Origin: Ectocarpus siliculosus
Lineage: Eukaryota; Sar; Phaeophyceae; Ectocarpales; Ectocarpaceae
DNA: 11,665 nucleotides
Direction: 5' to 3'
Assembly: GCA_000310025.1 (NCBI GenBank)
Contig: FN649735.1
Span: 3,299,124-3,310,788, forward strand
Shown here: in pieces, positions 1 to 6,962 of the stretch
How the letters are laid out: every line of letters begins with the position of its first letter
Position numbering within the stretch: position 1 is the stretch's first letter
Translations under genes and position numbers: made by a program
Notes under the pieces: generated by a model
The model's input: only the letters and a program-made list of their open reading frames with translations
Databases searched by the model: none
What the model was told of the DNA's origin: nothing

Positions 1-70
1 GGGGGGGGGGGTGGACTGTTAGTGGTACCGGAAACCACGTGTATTCAACGTAACTGTCTGCTCTCTTTCT

Positions 71-113
<43 letters not shown>

Positions 114-227
114 GTCTCTGTCCCACACGTAAACGCACGTATTCCGGACGGACGTTGCAGCCGCGTCTCAACAGCGGTAACAACGACACGACACAAAAAC
201 GAGTGTGAAGAAAACGAAATCGACCTC
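1..227. other. Left flank, with poly-G and CT microsatellite
   Basis: Eleven G open the window, followed by a CT-rich stretch and then unremarkable sequence. No exon with splice-like boundaries and biased third positions was seen on either strand. If the minus-strand frame ending at 228 is a terminal exon, this stretch would be its 3' untranslated and downstream region. If the donor at 275 is used instead, it is intron. Confidence 0.4.
61..112. repeat. (CT)n microsatellite
   Basis: Almost pure CT/T-rich tract. The uninterrupted CT dinucleotide part lies at about 76-106, with TTT and TTCTC interruptions at both ends. It reads as (AG)n on the minus strand. Confidence 0.95.
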
Positions 228-317
228 CTAGCTAGGTAACCCAGAGAGTTTTAGTACCTCGCAGATTGTTCTCACGCGGTCGCCTCCATCGCGGGGCATC
301 GCCCCGAGAGCTTCCAC
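228..317 (-). CDS. Candidate last (or internal 42-nt) exon of the minus-strand gene
   Basis: On the minus strand a good acceptor (TTCTATTCGCATTTTGCCACAG, pyrimidine-rich) precedes a frame starting VEALGAMPRDGGDR. Two endings are possible. The frame runs on through VRTICEVLKLSGLPS to a TAG at 228, which would make it a terminal exon of 29 codons. Alternatively, a GTGAGA donor at 275-270 ends a 42-nt phase-0 exon at 276. Third-position GC is high in the first 14 codons (10 of 14) and falls after the donor, which slightly favours the short exon. Entry phase 0 matches the exit phase of the exon ending at 928. No domain is recognisable. Confidence 0.38.
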   Translation of the reverse strand: MEALGAMPRDGGDRVRTICEVLKLSGLPS

Positions 318-927
318 CTGTGGCAAAATGCGAATAGAACCGGTCGGTTCGGTCATCCACCAGGGGTGGAGGACAACACAAAAAAGTGAACAACGGGGTG
401 TTGGAGACATTCTGTAGGAGGCATGTACTCTCAAATGTGTGTCGGAGGAAGGTTGCCGCAAGGTTGGAGTTGGTCAAGTCGGGACAACGCCTTTCCTTTC
501 GCCAAAATCTCCATGCGGAAGATCTGATTACTGTAGATCGGACCCCCTTTCTCTCTCCTGCACCACTTCTTCTACCCTCGTCTCTTAGCTGTGTTGTTAT
601 CATCTATTGTCATCATCGACCGCGCTATGTAGTCGCGCGACCAATGAAATACGTCACGCTGTGTGTGTGTGTGTGTGTGTTTTGTATTCGTACCATGATC
701 CGCCGTGAACCCTGGCGAGTCAGAACCTTTTTGTTATGTACTATAGTATTCGGCATGATCATGCAACACTAAATCCAGGAGCTGCAGCCGATGATAAGCT
801 ACTTCTCGTACGTCACAGCCGGACAAAAGAACGGGCACGCCGTTTCGAGAACAATGCCTACTGTTCCTTCTATCATAATACTTGCCGAAATGGCTTGAGA
901 GGCAACGACTATTTTTGTTTTGTGTAC
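318..927 (-). other. Probable intron of the minus-strand gene
   Basis: About 610 bp between two minus-strand exon candidates. It opens with GTACAC (927 downward) and ends at the CCACAG acceptor at 318-320. It includes the (GT)10 microsatellite. A 30-codon frame with a stop (minus 523-431, starting IFRMEILAKGKALSRL) is also phase 0 and protein-like. Its upstream AG is preceded by purine-rich DNA, a poor acceptor context, so it is only an alternative terminal exon. Confidence 0.45.
661..680. repeat. (GT)10 microsatellite
   Basis: Ten uninterrupted GT dinucleotides directly after ACGTCACGCT and before TTTGTATTCG. It lies inside a probable intron of the minus-strand gene. Confidence 0.95.
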
Positions 928-1032
928 CTTTTCAGGACTGCGGGCGGTGTGACCCTCGACGTCTTCGTCGCCGCGGTGAACGCTGATACCGTAGGCATCC
1001 ATTCGCAACGCCAGCCTGCGGAACAGGTCCGC
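928..1032 (-). CDS. Internal coding exon, 105 nt, unknown protein
   Basis: One of the best-supported exons in the window. On the minus strand an acceptor ending CTACGAACGCAG precedes 35 codons that begin ADLFRRLALRMDAYGISV and end HTARSPEK, followed by a GTACAC donor. Both boundaries are phase 0. By hand count 27 of 35 third positions are G or C, against roughly half in surrounding open frames. The peptide is charged, with a basic helix-like start (LFRRLALRMDAY) and an acidic centre (RGDEDVEGH). No family is recognised. It sits downstream of the 2629-2525 exon, which has the same length and phase, and upstream of the exon at 317. It could belong to the same gene as the large 5324-3950 exon or to a separate gene starting near 2881. 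Confidence 0.62.
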
Positions 1033-1275
1033 CTGCGTTCGTAGATTCAGCCGTTGGTTTTGGGAGGGGGCGCGTTGCAGAAAACAATAAAACGGATCGA
1101 AACATACGAAAATACCAGCAGTTTTAAGAAACGAACCGGGACCACGAGCCGGGACGAAAATGAATGCTGTTAAGATAGCATAATTTTATGGAACGAACCA
1201 GGAAGGCGGGCCGCTGTTTGTGGGAAATGAGACGTAGTAGTAAACCGGACAGACAGGTGGGGTGAAGGTTGATAG

Positions 1276-1562
1276 TGTTTCACGCAACAAGTAAGTACGT
1301 TCCCCCACTGATCGAAAGTGTTAGCAAAGGGTGTGCAACAAGTGGAAAGTTGAAATCCTTGCGAGGAGTGTGGGAGCAAGCTGATATCTTCCTGGAAACC
1401 TGTCTGACAGTGGAACAACCTGCTCGAACTATCGTAAGAGGTGGAGAAATGGCAGCCCCCCCTAGACCGCCCCCCCCGGTGTTTGCCATCGGGGTTGGGT
1501 TTTCGTCGCTTGGCAACGACGTTGTAAAACAAGCCAAGTCACTTCGTGAACTCGGCCACTAG
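1276..1562 (+). CDS. Doubtful plus-strand open frame, possible exon or relic
   Basis: An open frame follows the TGA at 1263-1265 and ends at TAG 1560-1562. It has ordinary protein-like composition, including YVPPLIESVSKGCATSGKL, a proline run (RPPPPVF) and a C-terminal VVKQAKSLRELGH. The only in-frame ATG (1449) would leave 37 residues. Reading the whole stretch needs an upstream exon, but the candidate AG near 1275 lies in purine-rich DNA. Third-position GC is only about half, unlike the confident exons. It could be a decayed gene fragment or chance. Confidence 0.2.
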
Positions 1563-1604
1563 GTTACCGGTTCTTTTTTACCTCTGTTCTTTTTGGCGGT
1601 AACC
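1562..1604. repeat. 8-bp perfect inverted repeat with a pyrimidine-rich loop
   Basis: GGTTACCG at 1562-1569 is repeated inverted as CGGTAACC at 1597-1604, separated by a T/C-rich 27-base spacer. It begins at the last base of the stop codon of the doubtful frame ending at 1562. It could fold as a hairpin; no function is assigned. Confidence 0.6.
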
Positions 1605-1929
1605 ATAAATGGTGGTCGAGTAGATCAAGTTGTGCGGGGTCGCACCACGTTGTGTTAAAATGGTCAAGCATCCTCGAGGCAGTTACACAGCGCTTACAAC
1701 TGTCTGGAAGTCAAAGCACCAGAAAATAAATTAAATCATACGCAGCTGTCGTCCGTACGCAAGGAAGTAAGCACAAGATGCCGAACACCCTTAGCAGGAT
1801 GCAGCGCACCCTTCATGCAACTCGCGGCGCTTCGCGCTTGGTGATGTGAGAGCCTGGTCCGGTGAGAACCCGGCGTGCTCCGTCCCGACTTTGTAGGGAT
1901 GCGAGGTCAATGGGTCTAACGACTACGGC

Positions 1930-2199
1930 ATGCACGACTATGAGTACACCCCCCGTAGACCGATATTTCAACGCCCGATTGCTGCACAAACAAGGGGGCG
2001 CGGAAAGACACCGATCATTGCACGGAAATCCCTCGACGAGATGTTTCCAATACCATCATTGTACAAGGTGTTGGAACAATCTTGTTTGTGGAGCAATCGA
2101 GCTTTGATTATCGGTCTAGGGGAGGTGCCATCTCTCCTCCTCTTGCGGGAGTTCGGCGAGGGTGTAGATACCCTGCTTTCCGCCCGTCCTACCTGGTGA
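1930..2199 (+). CDS. Doubtful small plus-strand ORF, 89 residues
   Basis: ATG-started frame beginning MHDYEYTPRRPIFQRPI and ending LLSARPTW before TGA. It is basic at the N-terminus and hydrophobic around LIIGLGEVPSLLLL. Third-position GC is about one half, which is not the bias seen in the confident exons. No splice signals or recognisable domain support it. It lies inside what looks like an intron on the other strand. It is listed because its composition is not plainly random. Confidence 0.15.
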   Translation: MHDYEYTPRRPIFQRPIAAQTRGRGKTPIIARKSLDEMFPIPSLYKVLEQSCLWSNRALIIGLGEVPSLLLLREFGEGVDTLLSARPTW

Positions 2200-2365
2200 A
2201 AACGGCATACCATAGCATAGCACCATTCACCCAGATAGAGTAATAAAGCCTGTGAACTTTGTTCCACACTAATCACCCTTGACAAGTTGGCATACCCCAG
2301 CAACTTCCGATTATTGCCTAGCTCCTCCGACACAGTGCGTAGGGCCGACCAAAAAGGGCATCAGC

Positions 2366-2587
2366 GAAAACCCCCACGAGCGACAGCAGCAACGTAAATA
2401 AAACAAGATAGAAACCCACCATCTTGGCCATAACGACGGTCGTGATCGGTTCACACAGTCGTTGGTGTTGACCAGAAGCCGAAAACCCACACGAGTGCTG
2501 TCGCTTAAACAAGACAAAGCTCACCCTCTTGGCCGAAACTACGGTCGTGATGAGGTTCACACAGTCGTTGACGTTGATCAGAAACCC
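2366..2587. repeat. Degenerate tandem duplication, unit about 107-115 bp
   Basis: Copy one spans 2366-2480 and copy two 2481-2587. Shared blocks in the same order are GAAAACCC..CACGAG, AAACAAGA, CTTGGCC, ACGGTCGTGAT, GGTTCACACAGTCGTTG and TTGA(C/T)CAGAA. They differ by substitutions and by indels, one of about 8 bases. On the minus strand, copy two contains the end of the 2629-2525 exon and its GTGAGC donor. Copy one is the equivalent stretch lying wholly inside the following intron. Confidence 0.85.
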
Positions 2588-2629
2588 TTGTGACGGTCCG
2601 AACGCCTCCGAACAGGTGCGAAACGCCTC
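2525..2629 (-). CDS. Internal coding exon, 105 nt, unknown protein
   Basis: A clear exon on the minus strand. The acceptor is GATTACCTTTCAG, with a branch-like CTAAC (minus 2662-2658) about 29 bases upstream of the AG. The donor is AAGAGG|GTGAGC. The frame used is phase 0 at both ends: it starts EAFRTCSEAFGPSQGF and ends NLITTVVSAKR. Its third-position GC is 25 of 35; the competing frame has 16 of 35. The peptide looks helical. An internal near-repeat (EAFR..EAFG) comes from a 21-nt duplication. The helical pattern loosely recalls N-terminal four-helix bundles of the MLKL-NTD type, but this is weak inference. The upstream partner could be the ATG exon at 2881 or the large exon ending at 3983. 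Confidence 0.6.
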
Positions 2630-2805
2630 CTGAAAGGTAATCGTGCACATGTGCATTGTTAGCAATCGTGTATTAGTCGACGTTGGCGCACAAAAGTTAG
2701 GCCGGGTGTCGGCGGCTTCCCGGCTTGCCCAGGAATTTGTGTGCCCCTCGTGCTCTATCGTTGTGTAGTTTGTCTCCGCAACGGCATGGACGAGCCCAAA
2801 CTCAC
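2630..2805 (-). other. Candidate short intron (176 nt)
   Basis: If the exon starting at 2881 is real, this intron begins at a strong GTGAGT donor (2805-2800) and ends at CTTTCAG (2630). GTGAGT would force the next exon into the frame with poor third-position bias. An alternative GTACGC donor at 2818 keeps phase 0. The interval is also open in one minus-strand frame, so retention cannot be excluded. A 12-nt palindrome, TGCACATGTGCA, lies at 2644-2655 between branch and acceptor. Confidence 0.35.
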
Positions 2806-2818
2806 GCAGAGGGCGTAC

Positions 2819-2881
2819 AAGAACGTGGTTCACTTGCTGCGTGTGCCGTTCGTCGTTGGTTGCTTTGTTTTTCGCATCCAT
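2819..2881 (-). CDS. Candidate first exon of a second minus-strand gene
   Basis: On the minus strand an ATG in good context (A at -3, G at +4) follows A/C-rich DNA and opens MDAKNKATNDERHTQQVNHVL. Ending at the GTACGC donor (2818) gives 21 codons in phase 0 that join the 2629-2525 exon as ..QVNHVL|EAFRTCSEAF.., a continuous helix-like stretch. The stronger GTGAGT donor at 2805 would add 13 nt and shift the frame. Third-position GC is 13 of 21. If this start is real, a separate gene begins here. If not, the 105-nt exons belong to the gene that contains the large 5324-3950 exon. Confidence 0.3.
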
Positions 2882-3949
2882 CTTTCGTGGGACTTTGTTG
2901 CTGATCGTTTGGACAGCTGTACGGTGTTGCGAGGTTGTTTACCCCCACCCCCATCCCGACATTATTTTTCGTGGAACATTTGTTTATCGTGTGTGTATGT
3001 GCGTGTGTTTTTTCTCTTTGCTCTCTGCCGTTTGTCGGTACCCTATTTCAAGAGGAGAACGCACATCATTAGCAGACAGCATGCTAGAGCTGCCAGAGCT
3101 TTGTCAATACAGCAAGAGCCAACAATAACAGTCACGTGTTCGCGTAATCTGCGCGCATCATCGAACCCGTCTCTTCATTCGAGGAAAGGGGGAAACACTA
3201 GCCACACGCTCGTATCTACTTCTTCGTATTTGGAGGTCGTAAGTTGACCTGACAGGGGCGCCAACAACGTTCTTATTTCCCCTCGAGTTGTTGCGTTTTT
3301 ATTCCAACGCGTTCTGCTAGAAGCCTCAGAGTGCCACAATCAAACAGGTGTGTGTCAAGCAGTTCTTCGTAGGCCTACGGTTTGCCACCTGTGGTTCCCC
3401 GTTGTTCCGGCAGTTCTCTGCTTTCGGACAACTCAATTGGAAACGTTTGTTGGGACGACTATGTTCCCTCTAACCTCCCTCAACCAGACCGTGAAAGATC
3501 GACATCGTGCGACCCCACCACCGATATCTAGGCGGGGACCAACATACACTCCCTTTGGCAGACTCGCTCGTGTTCACTTGTGCGGACAAAAGCTACCTAC
3601 CGCAGGTTGCGGAAAGATGACCACATACCCTAGGTTTGATTTATCTTCTCAGTTTGCTCACAGCAAGAGCGAAGGCCATAAAAAAAAGGGTGCGGCACTT
3701 AGGATAGTCACCCGTTTATTATGTACACCATCATGAAGACATATGGTTGTCTCTTGAACACCCCTTGTCGTTCGAGACACGCGACTTCCAAGAGTCTGTC
3801 TGGTTCGGGGTACGGCGATGATTGTATACCACATACGGATGTTGAAGCCCAGAATTTCCATGGGATAAATACGGTATCACCTCGAACTTGAGTGCATTGG
3901 TGACACGGAGTAGCTATAGTGTTTATAAAAAGCCTTGCCGAAATCTGTA
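2882..3949. other. Intron or intergenic spacer, no firm gene
   Basis: About 1.07 kb between the large minus-strand exon and the 2881 start candidate. It is either an intron of one long gene or the spacer and promoter between two genes. Open frames on both strands (plus 2786-3247; minus 3861-3658; a minus frame ending near 3189) lack the third-position bias and clean splice borders of the confident exons. A near-repeat TTTCGTGG..ACTTTGTT / TTTCGTGGAACATTTGTT occurs near 2883 and 2967. Runs of A (3680) and a TTTATAAAAAG motif (3921) are present. Confidence 0.4.
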
Positions 3950-5324
3950 CTATCGACGGTAGAATGTATGACAAGCACGTACCAGCCACACGTCCCCGTC
4001 CGAGCTCCATCTCGGAACGGCCATGACGGCCGAGGCCGCATCGGGGGCCGTTTCCACGTACACCGACACCGAGATCTCCTCCGGGGGCGGGTCAAAAAGC
4101 AAGCCGCTTGGTCCGGGCTCACCCGAACCGGCACCAGAACCAGAGACAAAGCCCCGTTCTTGCTCGGCCCAGGAGCTGGACAAGACATCGGCGAGGTGCC
4201 CGGTGTGGTGGTACTCGACCGGCGCCGAAATAGCGTGGACTTGGCAGGTCTCGACGGCGCCAGTTTCACGGTCGGCGGCGTGGGCGCCGTCGGAAAAACA
4301 GCAGGCCAGCTCGCCCTGCATACGGTGGGGCCCGAAGGCCTCCCTGGTGCAAACCCTGTCTACCTGGCGCGCCTCTATGAGCCACATGTCTTCGTAGTTA
4401 CCCCAGCTGGCTCCAGCCGTCCCCGCTACCCCCGCCGTAGCCGCCAGGGTCGCCGCCGCCCGAGGGTGGTCGCTGCAGCGGGGCGTGCCGTAGTCGGGAA
4501 TCACGGCCCTCCTGATCGTGTGGCTGGTGGCTTTCCCCGCTCTCTTTCTCTTGTCGCTGCCGCCGCCGCCACCGTTTTCTGCCGATGTATCATCCTCTCC
4601 TCCTCCTTCTTGTTTTTCGGAAGAAGCGTCAGCGGTGGCCGTTGTGACGTCGCCGTCGCCATCTTCGTAGATCGGGATGCGAGTAGTGACGACGCCGTCA
4701 ACGACAGCACGGACTTCGCACCGGTGGAAAGGGGGAAGCCACGGCGAGTGTCCAGGCCCCCGCTCCTTGCCGCGTCCCGAACTAGGTTCGTGCCCCCCAA
4801 CGGGGTTGCTGCTAGCACCATCTTCTCGCCGCCTGCCGTGCCTTACTTCAAGGAGGCGTTCCTCAAGAGCCTCTCCTAGGTACACCTCCGCGAAATAGGG
4901 CACCGCCCCTCCGTTCACCCTTGCGGCGTCCACCGGGGCCAACACTTTCACGAACGGCTCTTCGCTCGACGCCCTTCTTCCGCCGTCGCTGCTCCTGTCA
5001 GAGTCCTCGTTCTTGATGTCGACGTCGAGCAGAGACAGGAGGCTCGCGATGATTTCGGCGGAAGGCGAGAGTTTCGAAACAGACACCTCGCCAAAGGCGA
5101 CGGCTCGCCGCCCTAGCTCCGCTGCGTGCTGCTGCTGCTCCTGCTGCTGCTGCTGCCGCCAGAGGTCCTGAAGCGCCGGCCGGAGCTGTAATTTCCCCCT
5201 CTCCGACGCGAGCACGACGTACATTCCCTGACAGTCGAGCGGCAAGAGGAAGTCGGTGTGGTAGGACATCTGATCCAGGCATTTCTCCATCGTCTGCACC
5301 CAGGGGATGTCGTCGATGGTGGCG
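3950..5324 (-). CDS. Large exon, acidic low-complexity protein of unknown function
   Basis: The strongest coding signal in the window, open for about 450 codons on the minus strand. The upstream border may be an acceptor at 5325 (pyrimidine tract then GTACGCAG, leaving one base to complete a codon) or the phase-0 GTGCAG at 5294. The first in-frame ATG is at 5290, and upstream in-frame codons back to a TAG at 5420 contain no ATG. Downstream, either a GTACGT donor ends the exon at 3983 after DVWL, or the frame stops at TAG 3950. Order of parts: a conserved-looking start (DDIPWVQTMEKCLDQMSYHT), a Q5-E-Q3 run, an acidic linker, a stretch VKVLAPVDAARVNGG..CEVRAVVDGVV that resembles an Ig/fibronectin-like beta-sandwich, Glu/Gly/Asp-rich loops, a basic DKRKRAGK patch, and a Cys-containing part around WGNYEDMWLIEARQVDR. 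No catalytic motif is recognised. Confidence 0.72.
5127..5157 (-). repeat. CAG-type trinucleotide run encoding Q5-E-Q3
   Basis: CTG repeats on the plus strand, read as CAG/GAG on the minus strand inside the large exon. They encode a glutamine run interrupted by one Glu. Such tracts are usually length-variable. Confidence 0.85.
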
Positions 5325-5980
5325 CTGCGTACGCGTGCGCGAGGAACACGGGACAGCCAGAGGGCGGGGGGGGAATACGCGGATGAGGACGTTTCGTGTG
5401 GTTTGAAGTGGAAGCGCTGCTACGTGCGCGCAGAGGAAGCGTGTGTGCTTCACTTAGGCATCGGCGAAAGGACTTGCGTGGGTGTTGGAACAGGGCATAC
5501 ATGTCAAGCGGTGAGCTCGCGGAAAACAAACGCACGGAGGGGCTTTTTTGCCGACCATGCCTTGGAGACGAAATCATGCGATCAACCTTGCCAAAAACAA
5601 CCCATGTTTGAGCCAGCGCTCAACCTCAACAGCAGTGCCTTCAACCATGTTGTGGTGTTCGCTCAACTTTGGCACGCGATAGAGGCAAGGGGCCACCGTC
5701 GCACGTACAAAGATAGCTAAATGCGCTGTTTGCCCAACCTTGTAATTTCTCTACGGGCTCACAATATCTCCAATTCAGTCGTTGAGGATTGCATTCGCCC
5801 AGAAACTGATCCAACGGGCACCGATAACGCCGCCTCTACCGTCTCCTCGCATCGGCGCCTCCCGGTTCTCTCGCCATCGTCGACAGGTACCGCGCCAGCA
5901 GTAGTTTCACCCGCCCCCGTCGATGTTCTTGTTGGTGGTGACGAACAGAGCAAGGTCGGAAGCCAGGTTCGAAGGCTCAC
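5325..5980 (-). other. Probable intron region upstream of the large exon
   Basis: Lies between the GTGAGC donor at 5980 and the large-exon acceptor. A further small exon may be hidden here, because the phases of the flanking exons agree only if the acceptor at 5294 is used. One option is an ATG frame at 5577 (MISSPRHGRQKSPSV..) with a GTATGC donor at 5500, whose 77-nt exon would join the 5325 acceptor in frame; this is weak. Overlapping plus-strand (5721-6128) and minus-strand (to 5759) open frames have only about 55% third-position GC and are not called. Confidence 0.4.
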
Positions 5981-6043
5981 GGAATACAGAACTTTTCGCA
6001 GGTCTTGGGCGGTGGCGGGAACGACGGTATCGTCGACGGCGTT
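5981..6043 (-). CDS. Small internal exon, 63 nt
   Basis: On the minus strand a pyrimidine-rich acceptor (CTTCCTGTGATACTCGCTCCCGACAG) precedes 21 codons, NAVDDTVVPATAQDLRKVLYS in two parts (NAVDDTVVPATAQ, DLRKVLYS), and then a GTGAGC donor. Both ends are phase 0, and 15 of 21 third positions are G or C. The entry phase matches the exit phase of the candidate first exon ending at 6759. No domain can be named from so short a piece. Confidence 0.48.
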
Positions 6044-6758
6044 CTGTCGGGAGCGAGTATCACAGGAAGACGGACGACATATCACACAGTGCACGCCATC
6101 GGGGTATAGACACAAGCACAGCTCGTGACCTACACGCACCAAATGCTGTACATATGCCGAAAAAGGCGCTGTTGTGCATAGACTCACAGCGGCGTTGACA
6201 CAAAAAACTGCGGCTGGTGCTTGCACCGTTGCACACAAGGCTCGATGGTATGTAAGGTGAACAAGGTAAGTGGCGGGAGTTAAACCAGGGTTGTCTTCCA
6301 CCAAATTTCAAAGGAGGGAATCGTTCTCGACGGACATTGGAGAGATTTTGGCCCTTTGTGAAGGTCACCTCCACGCAAGTTTCCAGTAATTTCTGGTGAC
6401 ACCTCATCTGTCGGAGCGACCGTAGGCCCACAGCGGTCTACAAGTATAGACTATGTAGACATGATATGCATGCCTTCGAATGTCATGGTTGCGTGTAACG
6501 GGGTGCAAACGTAGGGTATGAGCAGCAAGAGCAGAGTTTCGTTGACCAGAATCGACGTGCTGATGCCGTGGACAATTACCAACTCATAGATCATCCCGCG
6601 GAGAAAGATACGGAGGAGGGTAAAGTACCGGCAGGTAAACTCTGTCGTATCTAATGTCATGTTTTGAGACATATCTTTCTGTCGGAAAGATTTCGGGGTG
6701 CGGAACTCTACAGCAGTCGCGACATACTGGCAAGACGGCCATCGCGACTAGGGCATAC
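6044..6758 (-). other. Probable intron (0.7 kb) of the minus-strand gene
   Basis: Would begin at the GTATGC donor at 6758 and end at CCGACAG at 6044. It contains a minus-strand ATG frame (6672-6451) with a hydrophobic stretch (ETLLLLLIPYVCTPL) and moderate third-position GC. That frame has no convincing splice borders and stops internally, so it is not called as a gene. A possible 32-nt micro-exon ending at a GTGAGT donor near 6186 was seen but is too short to support. Confidence 0.4.
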
Positions 6759-6962
6759 CTCAATGCACACTGCGTGCAGGAAGTACTGGCCGACCAACCA
6801 GCACGTGTTCCCTTCTTCTTGTTCTCGAAGCAGGCGAGCTCGTCGCTCGGTCGAGGATGCGAAGTCTCGTGTCGACATGACGTGTCGGCCATGGCACAAC
6901 TCGATAGCACAACTCACCACGATCACCACCATCAACACCATCACTGCATCTACCCTCGTCAT
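6759..6962 (-). CDS. Candidate first exon with hydrophobic N-terminus (signal peptide or anchor)
   Basis: On the minus strand an ATG in AAACATGA context opens 68 codons to a GTATGC donor (exit phase 0). The first 25 residues (MTRVDAVMVLMVVIVV..SCAIELCHG) have the shape of a signal peptide or signal anchor: a short charged start, a V/M/I core, then Ser-Cys-Ala. The rest is charged (STERRARLLREQEEGN). Third-position GC is about two thirds. The competing plus-strand frame has a similar value, so strand choice rests on the ATG, the hydrophobic core and the donor. If it joins the downstream exons, the product with the large exon would be secreted or membrane-anchored. A processed type-II membrane protein is equally possible. 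Confidence 0.35.

Larger units (their letters stand above)
1033..2524 (-). other. Probable long intron (1.5 kb) of the minus-strand gene
   Basis: Gap between the two 105-nt minus-strand exons. It holds the frameshifted half of a tandem duplication (2366-2480), a short inverted repeat (1562-1604) and two unassigned plus-strand frames (1276-1562 and 1930-2199). Strong acceptor-like motifs occur on the minus strand near 1721 (TGCTTTGACTTCCAG) and 1981 (CCCTTGTTTGTGCAG). The frames after them either stop quickly or do not match phase 0, so I could not place another exon. Confidence 0.35.

Noticed and set aside
1581-1720. Minus-strand exon candidate after TGCTTTGACTTCCAG (..ASRMLDHFNTTWCDPAQ..)
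   Set aside because: The acceptor is good, but the open frame needs entry in phase 1, while the upstream exon ends in phase 0. Third-position GC is under half.
2318-2881. 187-residue minus-strand ORF taken as one uninterrupted gene
   Set aside because: It crosses a branch-point-like CTAAC plus a CTTTCAG acceptor and a GTGAGC donor, and only the middle 105 nt has strong third-position bias. An exon-intron reading fits better.
3150-3235. tRNA-like box A/box B spacing on the minus strand (TGGCTAGTG .. GGGTTCGATGA)
   Set aside because: The T-arm and acceptor stems do not pair, so no tRNA fold is possible.
3935-4879. 314-residue plus-strand open frame opposite the large minus-strand exon
   Set aside because: It is Arg/Pro-rich, has no good start and looks like an antisense shadow of GC3-rich coding DNA. 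The minus-strand frame is longer and has better composition and splice borders.
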